Shown: in pieces, positions 55,119 to 64,000 of the stretch
How the letters are laid out: every line of letters starts with the position of its first letter
How positions within the stretch are numbered: the stretch's first letter is position 1
Assembly: GCF_021462225.1 (NCBI RefSeq)
Contig: NC_061801.1
Span: 8,862,125 to 8,926,124, forward strand
Direction: 5' to 3'
From: Girardinichthys multiradiatus
Taxonomy: Eukaryota; Chordata; Actinopteri; Cyprinodontiformes; Goodeidae
Length of the DNA: 64,000 nucleotides
Program-made: the position numbers and the translations under genes
The notes under the pieces: generated by a model
Database searches by the model: none
Told to the model about the DNA's origin: nothing
Seen by the model: only the letters and a program-made list of their open reading frames with translations

Positions 55119-56097
55119 AGAATTGGTAAATAAGCCACACTTTTGACTGATCCACATCAAAAGGCTTTACTGAATAAATTTGTATTTAATGCTTTAAGGG
55201 AAATCATAAAACATGTTCTCATTCCCTCTCTTCTCCGAGACATACTGTAAATCATACAGGATTACATGAGCATCTCAATGTCAGCTGCTACACAACCCAT
55301 AAACTACTGTATAAAAAACTATTTGCTATCACCAGAGTAATAAATGTGAGGTCCATCAGGGCTTGTGCTTGGTGTCCAGCTTTAAACAAGGACTGGTTTT
55401 CTGCATCCACATCTTGTAGGTGGGGAACAGAAGCCTCACCACACAGATGACTCATACTGGCTGCAACAAGACAGACTCTGTTTCTCCACACAAATGGATG
55501 TGTTTTCACTTCAGCATGGATTACTGTTAAGTCTTGGGAACTATGGTGCTTTCGCACATTTAAGTGTACTACAGCCAATCAATAAGGAGAGGCTGCAAGA
55601 CAGAAATGCCAAGTTGATGTTTAAGGACAATTACTGTTTGTACACCACAGTAACAAGTTTATCTTGTCTCACTTGGTACACTCTTGCATCTCGGTCATTC
55701 TCTTTTAATGCTCAGGGATATGAGTCATTGTTTTCATTTACAATTGTTAATAATTAATCAGAAATCATCTGCACACACTAACTGAGAAAAGTCTGGAAGA
55801 CAAGGAAATTTCCTTCTTTAATTTCTTTGCTGCTTTACCAAGTCTTTGGTGCAGCTGCCTTCACTTCTCTGTTAAAGGGTGTCTCTGTCCATACTTAGTT
55901 TTGTCATCAGAAAGCTAAATAAAATACCATTCACTTGAGATCAACAGACTGAAATGGCTATTCCTGAATGTTTAGCTTCTCAACTTTCAAAGTCCTTGGA
56001 TTGACCCATCAGTATGCTTTGGTTTGCTATTTGTCTCTTGAAAATTTGTCCAAATTAGTTGCAAATATTGTCTGTTATATCACATTATCAACAAATA

Positions 56098-56765
56098 CAG
56101 TACCTTGAAAAAGTATTCATACCCCTCACCCTTAGATAACACAAAAATATAACTTTCTGCCCCCACATGTATAAATACTGTGTGGATGGAAACTAACTCT
56201 GCACATCACCCTGAACACAAAATCTCCATAATGAGACATGGTGGTGGCTGCATTATGATGTGCTTTTCTTCAGCAGCGACAGGAAAGCTGGTCAAAGTTG
56301 ATGTGAGGCTTGATGGAGCTAAATACAGGCAATAATGGGAGAAAACCTGCAAAAAGACTGGAGACTGAGGTGGAGGTTCACCTTCCAGCAGGACAAGAAC
56401 CCTAAATATACAGCCAGAGCAACAATGGAATGTTTTGGATCAAAGCATATGTATGTGTTAGAATGTCCCAGTCAAAGTCCAGACCTAAATACTATTGAGA
56501 ATTTGTGGTAAGACTCTATAACTCCAAAGTTAAACGATATATGCCCCAGAAGACTTGCAGCTCTGACTGCAAAGAAACTTGGTTCTCCAAAGAATTTTCT
56601 TGGTTGGACCAAATACCAAGACCACCATGTTTTTTTTTCTTCAATTTCTCAAACCAATGTGTGCTTGTCATTCCACTTCACATTTATGCCAAATTTGTTT
56701 ATCACATAAAATCTCAATAACATATGCTGAAGTTTGTGGTTGCAATGTGACAACTGTGGAAAATC
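56098..56765 (+). pseudogene. Tc1 relic
   Basis: Left end cagtaccttgaaaaagtatt. Coding wording: acatggtggtggctgcatta (HGGG-type), ttcaccttccagcaggacaa (FQQD position), cccagtcaaagtccagacct (SQSPDL). The right end is gaagtttgtggttgcaatgt. Multiple stops. It lies in the clip1 5' UTR intron. Confidence 0.75.
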
Positions 56766-57514
56766 CTTTTTATTGTGGTGTCGTCCAGACCAATGCAAAG
56801 GTTTCTCAGGCATCCATTACATCAAATGCTCAGGATCTTTTTGTATTTCCCTTTTAGAAAGATACACATCCTCTCCATATATTATAATCACTGTATCTTA
56901 TACGATCATTTGAGTGAAAAAGGCATATTTCAGCTACTTAAACAAGACTAAACTGTAACCAATGAAAAGTGGCGCTCCTCAGATGTAACATCACCAAGAC
57001 GGGTCTCTCTCCCCACCCAGTCGGTGCAGCCAGACCAAAAAACAAGCATACCTGCAGCTGTCAGACATCAGCGTGAGACCTCCAGATATCACACACCCCA
57101 ACTCTTCTGTCTCTATTTCAAGTTTTTGCATTTTACCTATAAATCGGAGTATAAGACATTAGCATGTACACACCTAGTGAGGCTGGACCTTGTTGTCAGT
57201 ATATCTGGGCTGGGCTCTGTCATTAAATGAGCCACAGCAGCACAACTTTGATGTAAACCACAACGACACTTCTGCTAAATTCCTTACAAATTAATTGTAA
57301 GGAGACCTGCCTACAGCGTCTAAATGAGCTATTTGGGATCAAACCACGATAAAGCTAAAGCCTCACTCTCTGCTGGAATGCCAAAGCTAGCTAGCTTCAG
57401 ACTAGCAAATAAAGCGCCGACTACTAGTTAATGTTAGACAACTAACCGCCCAGTGATGGGTGTTGCTGAAGGTTTTAGCAGAAAGCAGCAGGAAAAGTTG
57501 CTCTGCAGACTTAC

Positions 57515-57641
57515 TTGGTCTGTTTTTGTGAAATGAGTCTCTGTGAGGGCTGTAGTGGGAAGGTGCACCGTTACATGTTTTTCCAGCGGCTCCCGTTTCT
57601 CCGTTTCCCTGCCCAGCCCCGGCTGTCACAGTCTGACGTCA
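57515..57641 (-). other. clip1: clip1 probable non-coding first exon (5' UTR)
   Basis: On the minus strand a GC-richer block ends at 57515 in a consensus donor (CCAA then gtaagt, 57514-57509). No long frame starts here, and the next clip1 exon opens with an acceptor at 53983-53984. The 5' limit is not visible; I set it at the CRE palindrome 57634-57641. The role as first exon is inferred from position, donor and base composition. Confidence 0.6.
57634..57641. promoter_or_regulatory. CRE palindrome TGACGTCA at the clip1 promoter
   Basis: A perfect 8-base CREB/ATF consensus lies about 120 bases upstream of the donor of the putative first exon, in a GC-rich stretch without a TATA box. This is typical of CREB-responsive CpG-type promoters. 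Activity is inferred from the motif and its position only. Confidence 0.5.
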
Positions 57642-60600
57642 CCCTGGAGAAGATGCTGAGTTTGGGGACACGCACAAAAGCTCGTACATTTCAGATTCAG
57701 ATATTTTTTTTCAAAGAATTGTTAAAGAAATGAGTGAGGACAGCACAAAGCTGCTTTTTATTGTTTTTAGAATATAACAGTAATAATACTAATAATAGCG
57801 ACATAACTGGCAGTCTGGAATAAAGGGATAGGGATTCACTTTCACCACACAGTAAAATCCACATCCTCACTGGGGATAAAGTGAATTACATTTGGTTTTA
57901 GTCCATTTTATAAATAGAAAAAAACACGCACAACAAGAATAAACATATGCTTTATTGGAGACTTGAGATGCCATCTGTTCCTTGTCTCCAAGCATTTCTG
58001 TTATAAAATGGCTCTCAAACGTTTACACACCCCTGTTAAAATGAGAAATTATAATTTCAAAACGGTTTTCCACGTATAATGTTACATGTTTCCTGTAAAG
58101 TTCAACTAAAAATAGATCTGTTGCAAGCAACAACAACACAAAAAAATTCAATCTTGTTCCATAAGTGCGCATACTCTTAAACTAATACTTTTTTGATTTA
58201 ACTTTGGCTTGCGGTCATCTTTGCTAGGAGTTTGTCTGTATCCCACATCTTGACTTGGCAATATTTCCCCTTTGTACTTTGCAACAGTTTTCCAAATTTA
58301 TCAGGTCTCTTAAACTCAGATGACCTCACAGATTTTCTGTCAGACTCAGTTCTTGACTCGGGACTGGCCACTGAAAACGTTTAATTTTCATCTCATGCGG
58401 TCAGAATTTTGTTGATAAAGATGTATGTCTGGGTTCACAGTAGAGCTGCAAAATGATACCCCTTTAATCTTCAGCTTTCTAGCAGATAACTGAAGGTTTT
58501 GGGACAAAACTGACCATCTGAAGAAAACTAACCCCAGAGCATTATATTGACCCAACCATACTTCACTGTATGCTGTTCTTTTGGTGATGTTCCATGTTGT
58601 TTTTGTGCTAAACATGCCTCATGGAACTGTGGCCTAAAAGTCCAAATTCAACTCATTAGACTATAACTATGGTAGCCTATAAAACATTTATCTGGCCTAA
58701 ATTTAGTCTGGCCTAAATGTTTTCATTATATAAAATAATTCTGTCTCATAACGCTACTCTGTAGTCCAGACATATGGAGAATACATGAAAATTGTCATCC
58801 TTTGTACAATGAATTGAATTTTATCTATGTATCTATTTTATGATATAAAGAATGTCACACTATATGTGAAAAAGAGTTAAAAAGAATTAGTTATCAAATT
58901 CTCCTTTTTACTTTAATAAAAACTAGGCATTTTAACAGAGGTCGGTTCATTTTTTTAAAGCCACTGAATGTGTCACATCTGTTTCTGTGACTTCGTGAAT
59001 TAAGGACTCCAGAATCTGATTACATTTATTTTGCTGATGTTTTTATTGTGTAGTTAATTTTTCCAAAAGGGAGAGTTGCAATCAATTAGGACAGTCATCT
59101 TGGTCTTCTTATGTTTATCCACCAGAGGGCTATTACTCTTTTTATTTACCAAAATATGATAATAAAAAATAATTACTATAATTAATACATTGTTTCAGTT
59201 CTTGTTGAATTTTTTTTGTATTTCAGCACACTTAAAAATTACAATTGAAAAGTGTAACCTTCTTTCTTTCTCACATTTCAATCAGGTTTCAGGCATAGCA
59301 GGCAGGGAAGTTCCCTTATTTCATAGGGAAGAAAATAGAAATTTCAAGATATAAAACTATGGATCTATTTCTGCAAAAATCACACTTAGTGAAATAAATA
59401 TAATAATATAAATCAGTGTAAATTAGTGGTGTCTATATTTACCAAATCAAATGAAGAAAACCATGAAAAAAAACTCAACATTAACCTTCCAACGTTTTAC
59501 ATGGAAGATGACCAGTTCATTTAGTATGATCATTCCCTGTTTCCACACTGCATCTTAAATGCAAGTAGAATCCAGGCTGTTTGCAGCTATGACAATGACT
59601 TCTTATCTTTCCAGAAGAAAAGTTTGAACGCTGATAGTTTAAAGGCAATCATGGCAATTCAGCAGAGCTGTAATTTTCTTCTTACAGCGCTTACACACAA
59701 TACTTACAAAAACGTTCTGGGAATATATTTCATAACTTTGCACCTGCACATGCTACCCTTGCCACCCTCCACCTGGATGACCCCCTAGGAGATGAGCTGT
59801 ATTGCCCATATAAAACAAATAAAATGCCACTGCCAATCATTAAGTTACTGAGAGCTTTTTTTTTTTTTATCAAATTTCAGTTTTTTCCTCTGTCTGTTTT
59901 AAATTAAAATTTTCACAGAAGATACAATGTGTCTATTAACCCTTTTCAAATATGCTTTATTTTTATACTTTTACACAAGTTAATTAAACTGAAACACATT
60001 TAGTGTCTGTACCAATCAGTGATTACCAACTGCTACTTACTCTATTCTTAATAGTCTATGCCATGCAAAAGAAGGTGAAGGTCTTTCTCTTCTAAGGACA
60101 ATGACAGAAAAAGCTGCCAATTTATACGGGCAAGAGTTTTGAATGGAGGAGTTAGGAGATTGTGCTCATTGGTCTCTAACCTTTATCAGATTTTCTTAAA
60201 CTAAAAAAAAAAACCCTAAACTACCTACATACTGTTGGGTCTATGTGTTTATTTACCAAAATGAAAGCTCTTGAATAGGTCTACTTTTAAAGAATAATAA
60301 AAATGCATTTTCGGGACCTGGAGAGCACCAATCAGAGCTCATCAAAGGAAAATGAACCAGAAAAGCTGAGACATAATTAAACATTTTAAGATTTGATTTA
60401 GAACATCTGAGCGTGTTTGAGTTTTTTTTTTTTTTTTTTGAAGAGCAAAAATTTTAATTTGAGCTTTTTTAAGACCTTGTAGAAACCCGGTCACCATGAT
60501 GTTTATGAAAGCTGGAAAAAACGCCTCATATTTCTTGAAATCAAGTAAACATCTGAATTTATCCATGAGCTTCATACTCATCTAAACTTTACAGGTCATG

Positions 60601-60713
60601 TGTGTTGGTTGTAACTTATTGAGCCGCTCCTTTTTAAACTTCACCGACGTTGAATGGAGTAAATTACTTTCACCCAAGAACTAGAGAAGAAAACCCGAAG
60701 TTTAATTTGAATT
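57642..60713. other. intergenic region between clip1 and hcar
   Basis: AT-rich, with one decayed Tc1 element (58005-58860). Elsewhere I recognise no coding, RNA or repeat structure apart from homopolymer runs. Confidence 0.5.
58005..58860 (-). mobile_element. decayed Tc1 element
   Basis: The left edge ctcaaacgtttacacacccc looks like a Tc1 end. On the minus strand there are scattered wordings of the transposase gene but no frame. Confidence 0.45.
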
Positions 60714-60719
60714 TTATTG
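60714..60719 (-). terminator. candidate poly(A) signal of the hcar gene
   Basis: AATAAA on the minus strand, about 165 bases after the receptor stop. Another AATAAA is at 60821-60826, about 60 bases after the stop, so the real site is not decided. Confidence 0.35.
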
Positions 60720-60884
60720 TCTAGTATTCCATGAATTGCTTCGCGTTTTATTCTTATTGACGCTGCTTATTGTCTACATTTACATCACAATCACTACTTT
60801 GTTCATAAGCCTTTCTCCTTTTTATTGCAGCTAGAAACCTAGAAAAGATGTTTTCAGGCATCGCTGTTCACTCATCAGGTGGCT

Positions 60885-61877
60885 TTAGATTCCGTCACCA
60901 TGGACGGTGGAAATGTTACTGTCGGACGGCTGTGTTGGATCTTTGTCGTCGCTTCTTCCCAGCAATTTGTTCAGAACCTTCCGGAAGGTGCCGCTGAATG
61001 CCGGGCTGGAGAAGTAATACACGAGAGGGTTGAGGACGCTGTTGAAGTAGGTGAAACAGACCGTTGTGTAGAATGCCAGGTTGGCCTTTTCAAAATGTCT
61101 GCATTCGTCATACCAAACCTTCAGGATCCACACCGCGATGCGAGATATGGTGCTGGGGAAGAAGCAGGTAATGAAGATTAGGGCCACCGCAGAGACAAAC
61201 TGAACGGCACGTTTGATTTTCCCCTTCTTATCCAAAGCCCTATTTCTCAGCTGCCAGGTAATGCTGATGGTGCAAAACGCCACGATGGCAGCGGGCAGGA
61301 AAAACTGGATGACATAAAAAGCGTTGTGCCAGGTGGACAAGGGGGTGAAGTCCATGCAGATGTTGAAACTCTCACACTGTGTGCGGTTGCTATTGTAGTA
61401 AAAGTGCTCATTAGCAAGAAGATATCCGGTTGCAAGAACAATCAGCCCCCAAAGGCCGAGGGAGACCCACAGAGCATAGCCCAGGCCTAGGCGGTTTATA
61501 GGGTTCTGTGGGTGGACGATCTTGAAGTAACGGTCGACAGCCACAGCTGTGAGGAAGAAGATCCCCGCTGCCCGGTTAGAGGCCAGCAGAAAAAGAAGGA
61601 TACGGCACGGGACATCGCCATAAATCCAGTTTTTCCCACGCCTGTAGTAATCTGCCCTGAAGGGCAAGCAGAACAGTACGACTGAGTCGGCAACAGCTAG
61701 ATGAGTGAGGTACACGGAGTTGGGCTTCCATGTGTCCATGTAGAAGATGAACATCCCCAGAGCCAAAACGTTTCCCATTAATCCAAACACAAACTCCAAG
61801 ATGAGAACCGGAGGCAAAACCTGGTTCAGGATGGGCGATTCAAAGGCACAGCAGACCTCTGAATGAGAGATATTCAT
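60885..61877 (-). CDS. hcar1: hydroxycarboxylic acid receptor, class A GPCR, intronless
   Basis: A plasma-membrane receptor. Mammalian HCARs sense lactate, 3-hydroxybutyrate or 3-hydroxyoctanoate through Gi. The 330-residue frame starts at ATG 61877-61875 (A at -3); an in-frame GTG four codons upstream is not a plausible start. The N-terminus has an N-glycosylation site (NIS, 2-4) and a CC pair (9-10) as in HCAR2. TM1 is about 21-47, TM2 55-73, TM3 90-118, TM4 132-154, TM5 185-207, TM6 225-245, TM7 265-288. Arg102 in LLASNRAAG is where HCAR2 has the carboxylate-binding Arg111. DRY is at 115-117 and NPLVY at 283-287. C259 and the ECL2 cysteines fit the family's extra disulfides. The paralogue (1 or 2-like) is not settled. 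Confidence 0.9.
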   Translation of the reverse strand: MNISHSEVCCAFESPILNQVLPPVLILEFVFGLMGNVLALGMFIFYMDTWKPNSVYLTHLAVADSVVLFCLPFRADYYRRGKNWIYGDVPCRILLFLLASNRAAGIFFLTAVAVDRYFKIVHPQNPINRLGLGYALWVSLGLWGLIVLATGYLLANEHFYYNSNRTQCESFNICMDFTPLSTWHNAFYVIQFFLPAAIVAFCTISITWQLRNRALDKKGKIKRAVQFVSAVALIFITCFFPSTISRIAVWILKVWYDECRHFEKANLAFYTTVCFTYFNSVLNPLVYYFSSPAFSGTFRKVLNKLLGRSDDKDPTQPSDSNISTVHGDGI

Positions 61878-62597
61878 CTTCTGACGCACCAGTGGTGCAC
61901 AACAAGCTGCTGCTATATAACTGAGTCAATAAAGACAAGCTGCACAAAGTGCCTTGGTTCAAAAGCAAATCATGTTTGCACTTTTGCAAAGGGCTCATGG
62001 ACAAACACACTAATTCGAAATTGGAGTGAGCATCTGTGCACGGTGTTATCTACGGGGAAGTGGTATTGACCCAAAGGAGCATTATAACAACTGTAAATGT
62101 TATCTCCCTGGGGAGGGTACCTTCATTAGAAAACTATTATACCTGGGAATAGGTTTACTCATGGGTGAACAGTGGGACGCAGGAAAAACAAGTAACCTGC
62201 GGTCATCTATGGGACTCATAAAGCAGGTGAGGACGACTAAACCAACTCTGGAAAAGAAAACAACGCAACGGAAACAGTCATGGAGAAAAGCAAGAAACCA
62301 ACTCAGGAATAAAGAGCAGGCAGAACAGACAGAGGAGACGGGAATTTATTAGCCTACAGTTTGCTTGAGTGAAGAACATTTGTGAAGGACTTAATTCATA
62401 CCACGCCTTTGGCAAACAAGAGAAAGCAGCTATTAACTAAAAAAAAAAAAGAAAACTGCCAAGTGAGTGGCCAAGTCTGCACCTTTTTATGTACAGTAAA
62501 TAAAATAAGTATAAAATGACTTGATGTGTACATTTGGCCAAGTTGTTATTGATGTTACAGGTCACATCCATCCCAGTGAAAGTGCATATTTGGTCTT
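61878..62597. other. spacer between hcar and denr
   Basis: On the minus strand a TATATAG-like motif lies near 61912-61919, about 35 bases before the receptor ATG. It could be a TATA box only if the leader is very short. An AATAAA at 62350-62345 might end the denr 3' UTR. No other gene is seen; a 108-codon plus-strand frame at 62026-62352 has no recognisable motif. Confidence 0.4.
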
Positions 62598-62642
62598 CTA
62601 CTTCTTAACTTCACCCAGATCATCAATGCTGTCATCGTCCAC
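62598..62642 (-). CDS. denr: denr last coding exon
   Basis: After a tgtag acceptor it reads VDDDSIDDLGEVKK and a TAG stop at 62600-62598. This is nearly identical to the C-terminus of vertebrate DENR (VDDDSIEDLGEVKK). It joins the exon at 63947-64000 in phase 0. Confidence 0.93.
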   Translation of the reverse strand: MDDDSIDDLGEVKK

Positions 62643-62927
62643 CTACAGAAGGATAAAGAGATTAGCCTTAGAAAAGGTGTTAGGTTTGCAGTTTTCTAAA
62701 GTAACTTTTTTTTCTTTTTGGGGTCATAATTTTGTTGTGTGGAAGTTTTTGTGTTAAACTCCATTTCAGATCCTGCTTCTGGTTAAAAGCCAATGGCTTA
62801 GCTTCACCATGAGAGGCTTCTTATATTGTCCAGATTTCTAAAGTGTGCCATAAAAAATAGTATGGAGTAAATTAACACTTTGTGTTAAAACAAACACTGG
62901 ATAAGAGCAGTTAAAATATTTATATAC

Positions 62928-63860
62928 AGTACCTTGCAAAAGAATTCATATCCAATAAATTTTTTCACATTACAACCACAAGCATCAATGTCCTGTGGTC
63001 TGTAATTGTAAAGTTGAAGTTTGAAACAGTACATAGATGCTGTACATTTTATGTAAAAAAAAAAAAAAAGTTCTCAGACTGCTTAGAGAAGTTTTGTTAA
63101 CATCAATTTTAAAGTCTACCCAAAAACTCTCAATTGGATTTAGGTCTGGACTTTGACTAGGCCATGACTACACTTTGACCTAAACCATTCCACTGGCTGT
63201 ATTTAGTGGTTGCTGTCCTGTAGAAAGGTAAAACAAAGCCCCAGAATAGAGTCTTTTCCAAAGTTTACACATTTTCTTGCTGGGTTATCATGAATTTAGC
63301 TACGCAAGTCTTCTCTTGATGTCTCATCAGCTTCCCTGTCCCTGCTGAAGAAAATCATCCCCACAGCATGGTGCTGCCACTGCCATGTTTCAGTGTAGGA
63401 AAGGTGAGTTGTGAAGTATGTGCAGTTATTTTTATTATGTGCATGGCTTGTGGTAAACTGCAAACAGGTTATCTTATGGCTTTCTTACTGTCACTCTTCC
63501 AAATTGATGGAGTACACAACAGGTAGTCCTGTCAACAGATTTTCACACATGAGCTCTGGATCTGGGCAGCCCTTCCAGAGTTAACAAGGGCCTCTTGGCT
63601 GCGTTACTGAATAATGTCCTCCTTGCTGGCCTGTCAGTTGAGGTGGGAGGTCATGTCCTGGCTGGTTTACAGCAGTGCCACAGTCTTTCAATGTTCAGGT
63701 GATGCATTGATCAGAGCTCTGTGAGATGTTTCAAGCTTGGGATATTTTTTTTGACCAAACCCTGCTTTCAACTCCTCAACTTTCTATCTTTCCTGACTGC
63801 TGTGTTACTTGAGCGTGGTGATGCCGTTTGTTCGCTAATTAGATGTGTTTAAGAAAAGTT
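62928..63860 (-). pseudogene. Tc1 relic in the last denr intron
   Basis: It begins acagtaccttgcaaaagaat. Then comes reverse-strand wording: ctcaattggatttaggtctg (SPDLNPIE region), ccccacagcatggtgctgcc (GSIMLWG region) and ggcctcttggctgcgttact. The frame is destroyed. Same family as the relics at 40240-42802 and 26990-27955. Confidence 0.75.
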
Positions 63861-63946
63861 TGAAGCTACAGAAAAAAAAAACATTTTCCTAAAATTGACA
63901 AGCATAAAATCCTATGAAACTTTTCCCACAAGAACAGACAGTTTAC

Positions 63947-64000
63947 CTCAGGCCACTTTTCTTGAATGACGTCAATTATGTCATCTGTAAAATCTCCCTG
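63947..64000 (-). CDS. denr: denr penultimate coding exon, cut by the window edge
   Basis: Reads [18 protein letters not shown] and then a gtaaac donor. This is the conserved end of the SUI1/eIF1-like domain of density-regulated protein. DENR pairs with MCTS1 on the 40S ribosome and promotes re-initiation and recycling in the cytoplasm. The rest of the gene lies beyond position 64000. Confidence 0.95.

Larger units (their letters stand above)
53985..57514 (-). other. clip1 5' UTR intron
   Basis: About 3.5 kb between the putative first exon and the ATG exon. It contains the SINE at 54945, Tc1 remains at 54190 and 56098, and otherwise AT-rich sequence with no exon signature that I can support. 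Confidence 0.5.

Noticed and set aside
61878..61889. A start four codons upstream for the hcar receptor
   Set aside because: That codon is GTG. The first ATG in frame is at 61877-61875 and has an acceptable Kozak context.
62026..62352. A 108-codon frame upstream of hcar as a new gene
   Set aside because: Low-complexity, Lys/Gln-rich end, no motif, no splice context, and located in a promoter region on the other strand.
1..64000. CRISPR arrays, prokaryotic operons, riboswitches or viral genes
   Set aside because: No evenly spaced direct repeats or such genes were seen. All architecture is that of a vertebrate nuclear genome.

Overview
This is a stretch of a ray-finned (teleost) fish genome. 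The evidence is spliced genes with GT-AG introns, several teleost-type Tc1/mariner families, L2-like LINE and tRNA-derived SINE debris, and long CA and TA microsatellites. No bacterial, viral or organellar gene content was seen.

Three vertebrate genes are recognisable, all on the minus strand. (1) A clip1 (CLIP-170) gene fills positions 1177-57641. It has a non-coding first exon at about 57515-57641 carrying a CRE palindrome (TGACGTCA), a start codon at 53905-53907, and 22 coding exons whose phases all agree. They give a 926-residue protein: two CAP-Gly domains, a serine-rich linker, a coiled-coil rod and two C-terminal CCHC zinc knuckles. (2) An intronless hydroxycarboxylic acid receptor GPCR (hcar type) lies at 60885-61877. 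(3) The last two coding exons of denr (density-regulated protein) lie at 62598-62642 and 63947-64000, and that gene runs off the right edge. CLIP1, the HCAR cluster and DENR also lie close together on human 12q24.31, so the identifications and the conserved synteny support each other.

Most of the rest is intron filled with transposon remains. The richest part is 5.7-25.7 kb, chiefly the 17-kb intron between clip1 exons 15 and 16. It holds a mosaic: a truncated DD36E (Incomer-like) Tc1 copy, two ends of a second Tc1 family, and an L2-like LINE between them. It also holds a hAT-type relic and a 171-bp piggyBac-like MITE in TTAA. The best-preserved elements are a complete 1270-bp DD36E Tc1 with an open 343-aa transposase (47036-48305), inserted into an old reverse-transcriptase relic, and a 1568-bp Tc1 with 200-bp inverted repeats and an open 320-aa transposase (41160-42727), inserted into an older Tc1 relic.

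The genes do separate jobs: microtubule plus-end tracking, metabolite sensing and translation re-initiation. Nothing suggests a joint pathway beyond inherited neighbourhood. I found no sign of an unknown multi-gene system. The most notable points are the shortened CLIP-170 rod, the young DD36E family and the nested transposon stratigraphy. Family names for repeats rest on remembered consensus patterns and should be confirmed with a repeat library.
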